Source: Chloroflexota bacterium
GTDB lineage: Bacteria > Chloroflexota > Dehalococcoidia > DSTF01 > JACRBR01
Length of the DNA stretch: 16,366 nt
Direction: 5' to 3'
Assembly: GCA_016213125.1 (NCBI GenBank)
Contig: JACRBR010000042.1
Coordinates: forward strand, 1-16,366
Part shown: piece after piece, positions 13,001-16,366 of the stretch
How the letters are laid out: each line of letters starts with the position of its first letter
How positions within the stretch are numbered: position 1 is the stretch's first letter
The notes under the pieces: model-generated
What the model saw: only the letters and a program-made list of their open reading frames with translations
The model's database searches: none
Told to the model about the DNA's origin: nothing
Position numbers and translations under genes: made by a program

Positions 13001-14760
13001 GCACCGATCGTTGACGCGAGGGACGTGACCAGCTCTTCGCGGATAGCATCGAGCGGCGGGTTGGTGACCTGCGCGAAGAGCTGCTGGAAGTAGTCGAATA
13101 GCAGGCGCGATCGATCGGAGAGTACGGCCACGGGCGTGTCGGTCCCCATCGAGCCGATGGCTTCGGCCCCCAGCCTGGCCATCGGTGCGACGAGGAGTTT
13201 CAGTTCCTCGTGCGTGTACCCGAAGGTCATCTGGCGCCTTACCACGGACTGGTGGGAGGAGACGCGGTGCTCGCGGTCGGGCAGATCGCTGAGGTGGACG
13301 AGGCCCTCGGCGCACCACTCCTCGTAGGGATGTTGGGCGGCGAGCGAGGCCTTGATCTCGTCGTCATCGACGATGCGGCCGAGGGACGTGTCAACGAGGA
13401 ACATTCGACCCGGCTGCAGGCGGCCTTTCTTGACGACGCGCGCCGGGTTGATATCGACAACGCCGGATTCGCTCGCCATGATCACGCGGTTGTCGTCGGT
13501 GACCCAGTAGCGGCTGGGGCGAAGGCCGTTGCGATCGAGGACAGCTCCAATCACCGTGCCATCGGTAAAGGCGATGGAGGCGGGGCCGTCCCAGGGCTCC
13601 ATCAGCGATGCGTGGTAGCGGTAGAAGGCGCGCCTGGAGGCGGACATGGTGGCGTGGTTCTCCCACGCCTCCGGGATCATCATGAGGACGCCATGGGCGA
13701 GGGAACGGCCGCCGAGATGCAGGAGTTCGAGGCACTCGTCGAAGCTCATGGTGTCCGACGGCGCGCCCGGTGTGATGCTGGGATAGGCCCGCGCCAGATC
13801 GGGGATGAGGGGCGTGGAGATCTGGGCGGACCGGGTGCCCATCCAGTATCGATTGCCCTGGACGGTGTTGATCTCGCCGTTGTGGGCTATGTAGCGGTAT
13901 GGGTGCGCGAGCGGCCACGTGGGGAAGGTATTCGTCGAGAACCTGCTGTGGACGAGCGCGAGCGCCGATTCGATGCGCGGGTCGCGGAGGTCGAGGAAGA
14001 ACTCGGCAAGCTGGGGCGTGGTCAGCATGCCCTTGTAGACGATCGTGCGGCTGGAGAGGGACGGGAAGTAGATGGAGAGGTCGCCCGGAATCTCGTGTTC
14101 TGCGCGCTTGCGGAAGACGAACAGCTTGCGATCGAGGTCGATGCCGGCGGCGCCCGCGGGATCGTCGATGAAGCACTGCCAGAAGGCCGGCATGACAGAG
14201 CGAGCGGTCGGGCCGATCATGGAGTCGTCAACAGGAACGCTGCGCCAGCCGATGACGCGCAGGCCCTGGCTTCTGGCGATATCCTCCACGAGGCCACGCA
14301 CCTTGTCGACAGCATGGGGTGGGAGGAAGGCGAGGCCGACGCCGTAGGCGCCAGCGGCAGGCAACGTGAAGGGCACGACGGCGCGCAGGAAGGCGTCGGG
14401 CACCTGGATAACGATGCCGGCGCCGTCACCGGTGTTGACCTCGGCGCCGGAGGCACCTCTGTGGTCGAGGTTGCAGAGCGCGCCGAGGGCGGTGTCGACG
14501 ATGTCCCGGCTCTTCTTCCCGGTTACGTCGACGACAAAGCCGACGCCGCAGGAGTCATGCTCGAATCTGGGATCGTAGAGGCCACCGGCTTCCGGCAGCG
14601 CGCTGAACGGCACGGCCTGCCGGCGCTTGCCTTTGGGTGCCTGCGGGGGCGCGCCGGCAGCGCTTTCCGCGACAACGCCGATGTCGCAGGCGTCCCGGTT
14701 GTCGTCGGGCCTGAGCGGTAGGTTCACGTCAATTCCCACTGGGTGCGCGGAAGTGGCCAA
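10051..14760 (-). CDS. gltB: Glutamate synthase large (alpha) subunit
   Basis: The cytoplasmic enzyme converts L-glutamine plus 2-oxoglutarate into two L-glutamate with electrons from GltD. Domains in order are as follows. Residues 71 to about 480 are an N-terminal-nucleophile glutaminase whose catalytic Cys71 (HDSCGVGF) would become residue 1 after propeptide removal. A central domain spans about 480-850 and the FMN synthase domain about 850-1280, with [3Fe-4S] ligands Cys1177, 1183 and 1188 in CVMMRVCHLDTCP. A GxGxG beta-helix spans about 1300-1500. The longest frame starts at TTG (14760), giving 1569 residues and a 70-residue leader before the Cys, about twice that of the Azospirillum enzyme. 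A GTG at 14727 with an upstream GGGA is a better candidate (1558 residues), because a promoter -10 element covers the TTG. The gene overlaps gltD by 8 nt. Confidence 0.96.
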   Translation of the reverse strand: MATSAHPVGIDVNLPLRPDDNRDACDIGVVAESAAGAPPQAPKGKRRQAVPFSALPEAGGLYDPRFEHDSCGVGFVVDVTGKKSRDIVDTALGALCNLDHRGASGAEVNTGDGAGIVIQVPDAFLRAVVPFTLPAAGAYGVGLAFLPPHAVDKVRGLVEDIARSQGLRVIGWRSVPVDDSMIGPTARSVMPAFWQCFIDDPAGAAGIDLDRKLFVFRKRAEHEIPGDLSIYFPSLSSRTIVYKGMLTTPQLAEFFLDLRDPRIESALALVHSRFSTNTFPTWPLAHPYRYIAHNGEINTVQGNRYWMGTRSAQISTPLIPDLARAYPSITPGAPSDTMSFDECLELLHLGGRSLAHGVLMMIPEAWENHATMSASRRAFYRYHASLMEPWDGPASIAFTDGTVIGAVLDRNGLRPSRYWVTDDNRVIMASESGVVDINPARVVKKGRLQPGRMFLVDTSLGRIVDDDEIKASLAAQHPYEEWCAEGLVHLSDLPDREHRVSSHQSVVRRQMTFGYTHEELKLLVAPMARLGAEAIGSMGTDTPVAVLSDRSRLLFDYFQQLFAQVTNPPLDAIREELVTSLASTIGAEGNLLDSQPDACHQIALPFPILDNDELAKLIHINDDGDRPEFAARVISGYYKVAGGGEALREALDRVRAEASQAIADGARIIVLSDRDTGPYLAPIPSLLLVSAVHHHLIRERKRTMVGLVLETGDAREVHHMALLLGYGAGAINPYLAFESIEDLVAQGLYGLEGEDPHRVIKNYVKAAGKGVLKVMSKMGISAVASYRAAQVFEAIGLGQDLVDEYFTGTVSRLGGIGLDEIAEEVAIRHKRAYAPRPAELAHRDLELGGEYQWRREGEYHLFNPETVFKLQHATRSGRYDIYKEYTRLVDDQSKRLATLRGLFTFREGLRPPVPIEEVEPASEIFKRFATGAMSYGSISKEVHETLAIAMNRIGAKSNTGEGGEDADRYVPDENGDLRRSAVHQVASGRFGVTSEYLVNADDLQIKMAQGAKPGEGGQLPGHKVYPWIAKTRFSTPGVGLISPPPHHDIYSIEDIKQLIHDLKNANPAARVHVKLVAQVGVGTVAAGVSKAHSDVVLISGHDGGTGASPLTSIKHAGAPWELGLAETQQTLMRNGLRDRIVVQVDGQLKTGRDVVIGALLGAEEFGFGTAPLVVSGCVMMRVCHLDTCPVGVATQNPVLRKRFSGKPEFVVNFFEFIAEEVREYLAALGFRSIAEAIGHAEMLDVRAAIEHWKADGLDLTPILAEAVNPYDGQSRYATRGQEHGLEHAVDQKLIALSSEALSDGAPVEIETCVRNTNRSVGTMLGSELTRRWGGKGLPDNTIRIHLRGSAGQSFGAFVPRGITLRLEGDANDYAAKGLSGGIVIMHPDREATFPAEENIIAGNVALYGATGGEAYFRGIVGERFCVRTSGATAVVEGIGDHGCEYMTGGRVVILGPTGRNFAAGMSGGVAFVYDPDNRFPALVNYQMVELEPLSDGDREWLRATVERHRELTGSDVADQLLSQWESEVESFRKVMPEDFKRVLAVMDEASAAGLSEEETLSRVMAAAHG

Positions 14761-14788
14761 TTGTAACCCAATTCACAATCGGTGTCAC
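14760..14788 (-). promoter_or_regulatory. Sigma70-like promoter P2 of gltB
   Basis: On the minus strand GTGACA (14788-14783), a 17-bp spacer and TACAAT (14765-14760) form a near-consensus -35/-10 pair. Transcription would begin near 14753. The TTG that opens the longest gltB frame (14760-14758) would then lie outside the transcript, and translation would have to start downstream, for example at GTG 14727 with a leader of about 26 nt. Confidence 0.5.
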
Positions 14789-14910
14789 GAGACGCATCCC
14801 GAATCTGGATTCCCTCTAGAACACGCAACGAGCGCCTCCAGCGCCCGTTGAGCCGAGCGGGAGCGATACGAATCGCCCACGCCAAAGCACGCTCCCATAA
14901 GGGATTGGAG

Positions 14911-14939
14911 ATCGTATCCCAGCGAGAAGGATTTGACAA
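14911..14939 (-). promoter_or_regulatory. Sigma70-like promoter P1 upstream of gltB
   Basis: On the minus strand TTGTCA (14939-14934), a 17-bp spacer and TACGAT (14916-14911) make a good -35/-10 pair. Transcripts would carry a leader of about 150-180 nt before gltB. The -35 hexamer overlaps one arm of an 8-bp inverted repeat (14934-14941 with 14975-14982), suggesting regulator binding. The rest of the 309 nt gap between tlpA and gltB (14761-15068) shows no convincing gene. Confidence 0.5.
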
Positions 14940-14982
14940 GCACGATGCCCGGTTGGCGACCTGGAGTGTGCAGCGCTTGTCA
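14934..14982. repeat. 8-bp inverted repeat overlapping the P1 -35 element
   Basis: TGACAAGC (14934-14941) and GCTTGTCA (14975-14982) are perfect inverted copies separated by 33 bp, with centres 41 bp apart, close to four helical turns. One copy contains the -35 hexamer of P1. This could be a paired protein-binding site, but an 8-bp pair in a 300 bp gap can also arise by chance. Confidence 0.35.
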
Positions 14983-15013
14983 GCATCCGCCTTCCTGGCC
15001 GCAAACAATTGAC

Positions 15014-15045
15014 GCCCGGACACGGAACAGAGTCCCATGCCGGGC
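15014..15045 (-). terminator. Hairpin downstream of the ccsA-tlpA unit
   Basis: GCCCGG/CCGGGC outer arms (15014-15019 and 15040-15045) and inner arms GGAAC/GTCCC (15024-15028 and 15032-15036, one G-T pair) close a three-base loop, with an asymmetric internal loop between. It begins 24 nt after the tlpA stop in the transcribed direction. It is followed by GTCAATTGTTTGC, which is T-containing but not a clean T-run. It probably ends transcription before the gltB promoters. Confidence 0.5.
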
Positions 15046-15068
15046 GCCAATCGAGCCGGCGAAGAGTT

Positions 15069-15722
15069 CTAGGGCGCTTCGGCGCCGGTTATCTTTGCGA
15101 TCCTCTTCTCCATAGACTTCTCACTCATGGCGCCGACGCGGATCTCGCGCACGATGCCCTCACGATCGACGAAGATGTGGGTCGGGATGCCCAGCACCCG
15201 GTAGTCGGCGGCGATCTGCGTGTCCGCATCGGCGCCGACGGGATAGCCGAGGTCAGCGCGATCCATGTATGAGGCGACGCTGCTCTGACTTTCGCCGATG
15301 GCCGGCGCCAGAAGCACCAGGCCATCCTTTTCCTTGTGGGCGTTGTAGACGGACTCGATGTCAGGGTTCTCGGCGCGGCAGGGAGGGCACCACGACGCCC
15401 AGAAGTTGATCCACACGGGGCGACCCTTATAGTCGCTCAAGCGCACGGTAGAGCCGTCGATGAGCTTGAGCTCGAAGTCGGGTGCGGGTGATCCGACACG
15501 AGGAGCGGCGCCACGCGCGGCGGCGGTCACGGTGACAGACTGGCTGTTCGCGGTACCGGGCCGGTCGAAGAACCAGACCACGGCGGCTATGGCCAGGCCG
15601 ACGAGCAGTGTCGCGACCACGTTGCGCAGCGTTCCGGGCGCGGGCCGCCAGCCGACGTCTGCGCGCTCATCATCCTCTGTCCCGAGGGGAGCCGGCTCCA
15701 TGGGTTCGATGCGGCTAGCCAT
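15069..15722 (-). CDS. Membrane-anchored thiol-disulfide oxidoreductase, TlpA/ResA family
   Basis: This 217-residue protein has one N-terminal membrane anchor (about 33-52) after a 30-residue acidic and polar cytoplasmic stretch. An extracytoplasmic thioredoxin fold follows from about residue 75. GSPAPDFEL (77-85) is the TlpA/ResA signature. The redox motif is WASWCPPC (Cys112, Cys115), and the cis-proline is Pro180 in LGIPTHIF. Its expected role is to reduce apocytochrome c cysteines before haem attachment. This fits the overlapping upstream ccsA-like gene, whose stop lies 8 nt inside this one. The ATG at 15722 is chosen for that overlap and the complete anchor. ResA and other TlpA-like reductants cannot be separated by sequence alone. 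No dedicated membrane electron donor (CcdA) is seen in the window. Confidence 0.9.
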   Translation of the reverse strand: MASRIEPMEPAPLGTEDDERADVGWRPAPGTLRNVVATLLVGLAIAAVVWFFDRPGTANSQSVTVTAAARGAAPRVGSPAPDFELKLIDGSTVRLSDYKGRPVWINFWASWCPPCRAENPDIESVYNAHKEKDGLVLLAPAIGESQSSVASYMDRADLGYPVGADADTQIAADYRVLGIPTHIFVDREGIVREIRVGAMSEKSMEKRIAKITGAEAP

Positions 15723-16366
15723 AGCTGTGCAACCCCCCGAAGAAGTAGTTGCCGAAGTAGGTGAACAGCACTGCGAGGAACCCGATCACCAGCAGGTACG
15801 CACTGCGCTCACCCTTCCACCCGCGCACCACGCGCGCGTGCAGGTACCCGCCGTAGATGAGCCAGGTGACGAGCGCGGCCGTCTCCTTCGGATCCCAGCT
15901 CCAGTACTGGCCCCACGCAACCTGCGCCCAAAGAGCGCCGAGAATGATCACGAGCGCCATCATTGGGAACGCGAACATCACCGCCTTGTAGCCGACCTCG
16001 TCGAGCAGCTCTCGCCTAGGGAGCCAGCGGAAGCGGTCGTTGCGGTTGACCAGGAACAGCGAGCCCGCCGCGAACGACAGCGTGAACGCACCGTATGCGG
16101 CGATCGCGACCATCACGTGCACGGTGAGCAACAGGCTGTTCTGGAGGGCCGGCACGAGCGGATCGATGTCCGACGGCACCGTCGCGGCGTACGCCAGCAT
16201 GCCAAGGCAAACCGGCAACACGAGAATCGCGAGCGACCGCAGGCCGTAGCGGAACTCGAAGTAGAGCTGTGCCGCGAGCGTGCCCCAGGCGAACGAGAGG
16301 GAGAACTCATACATGTTGGAGAAAGGTCCGTGACCGGCGGCGACCCACCGGAACGCGAGCGCCCCA
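15715..16366 (-). CDS. Cytochrome c biogenesis protein CcsA/CcsB family (haem handling), partial
   Basis: This is the C-terminal part of a polytopic membrane protein of the system II CcsA/CcmC/CcmF superfamily, which exports haem and presents it to apocytochrome c. The tryptophan-rich WWD signature is clear (WAQVAWGQYWSWDPKE), followed by TWLIYGGYLHAR and the conserved C-terminal FGNYFFGGLHSYG, whose His is a haem ligand in the family. A second conserved His lies in LLLTVHVMVAIAAYG. At least five hydrophobic segments are visible. An ATG at 16314 exists, but the frame stays open to the window edge and reads family-like sequence there (FRWVAAGHGPFSN). The true start is therefore outside the window and the gene is 5'-truncated by the window, not by mutation. 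It overlaps the tlpA-like gene by 8 nt and forms an operon with it. Confidence 0.92.
   Translation of the reverse strand, partial: GALAFRWVAAGHGPFSNMYEFSLSFAWGTLAAQLYFEFRYGLRSLAILVLPVCLGMLAYAATVPSDIDPLVPALQNSLLLTVHVMVAIAAYGAFTLSFAAGSLFLVNRNDRFRWLPRRELLDEVGYKAVMFAFPMMALVIILGALWAQVAWGQYWSWDPKETAALVTWLIYGGYLHARVVRGWKGERSAYLLVIGFLAVLFTYFGNYFFGGLHSYG

Noticed and set aside
11416..13014. 532-codon open frame on the + strand opposite gltB
   Set aside because: Shadow of gltB codons. The composition is rich in Asp, Gly, Glu, Val and Ala without motifs or a ribosome binding site.
13210..14721. 503-codon open frame on the + strand opposite the gltB glutaminase domain
   Set aside because: Same reason: antisense shadow of a conserved enzyme with no independent coding evidence.
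14724..15050. 108-codon minus-strand frame in the gltB upstream region
   Set aside because: It contains both promoter candidates and the tlpA hairpin and has no family features, so it is more likely a non-coding leader.
1..16366. CRISPR arrays, tRNA/rRNA genes, insertion sequences or attachment sites
   Set aside because: No spaced direct repeats, cloverleaf-like segments, transposase motifs or flanking terminal repeats were seen on reading either strand.

Overview
The window is a GC-rich bacterial chromosome segment with short intergenic gaps and frequent 4-8 nt gene overlaps. It carries system II (ResA/CcsA-type) cytochrome c maturation genes, a bacterial-type GltBD glutamate synthase and the end of a group 4 [NiFe]-hydrogenase-like operon. 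The gene content and protein style would fit Chloroflexota or a similar high-GC, non-proteobacterial lineage, but this is an impression from the proteins and not a placement.

Left part, + strand (1-4862). The window opens in the last codons of a hydrogenase-like large subunit (HycE/HyfG type). A short two-cluster ferredoxin subunit (HycF/HyfH type) and an overlapping small subunit (HycG/HyfI/NuoB type) follow, in the same order as hycE-F-G. After a 250 nt gap without a convincing gene come a 513-residue nitronate monooxygenase-family flavoprotein, a possible hairpin, and an amidase-signature hydrolase with an intact Lys-Ser-Ser triad. A 319 nt gap follows that contains a frameshifted, start-less protein remnant on the minus strand. 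It ends in a small GlsB/YeaQ-type membrane protein gene.

Middle, - strand (4934-8379). A TetR/AcrR regulator gene is joined by an ATGA overlap to a 927-residue molybdopterin enzyme of the type II DMSO reductase family (ethylbenzene/DMS dehydrogenase, selenate/chlorate reductase, NarG). The enzyme has no Tat signal and no electron-transfer subunit gene beside it. A perfect 7-2-7 palindrome sits next to the tetR ribosome binding site and is the obvious candidate operator. This self-regulated pair is the most distinctive unit of the window.

Right part, - strand (8610-16366). gltB and gltD, overlapping by 8 nt, encode both subunits of glutamate synthase. Two sigma70-like promoters with 17-bp spacers lie upstream of gltB, and one overlaps the most upstream possible gltB start codon. 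Further right are a membrane-anchored TlpA/ResA thioredoxin and the C-terminal part of a CcsA/CcsB haem-delivery protein that runs off the window edge. They overlap by 8 nt and form a cytochrome c maturation unit ending in a hairpin.

Links between units are inference only. The nitronate monooxygenase (nitrite), the amidase (ammonia) and GltBD (ammonia assimilation through glutamine) share a nitrogen theme, but they are not in one operon.
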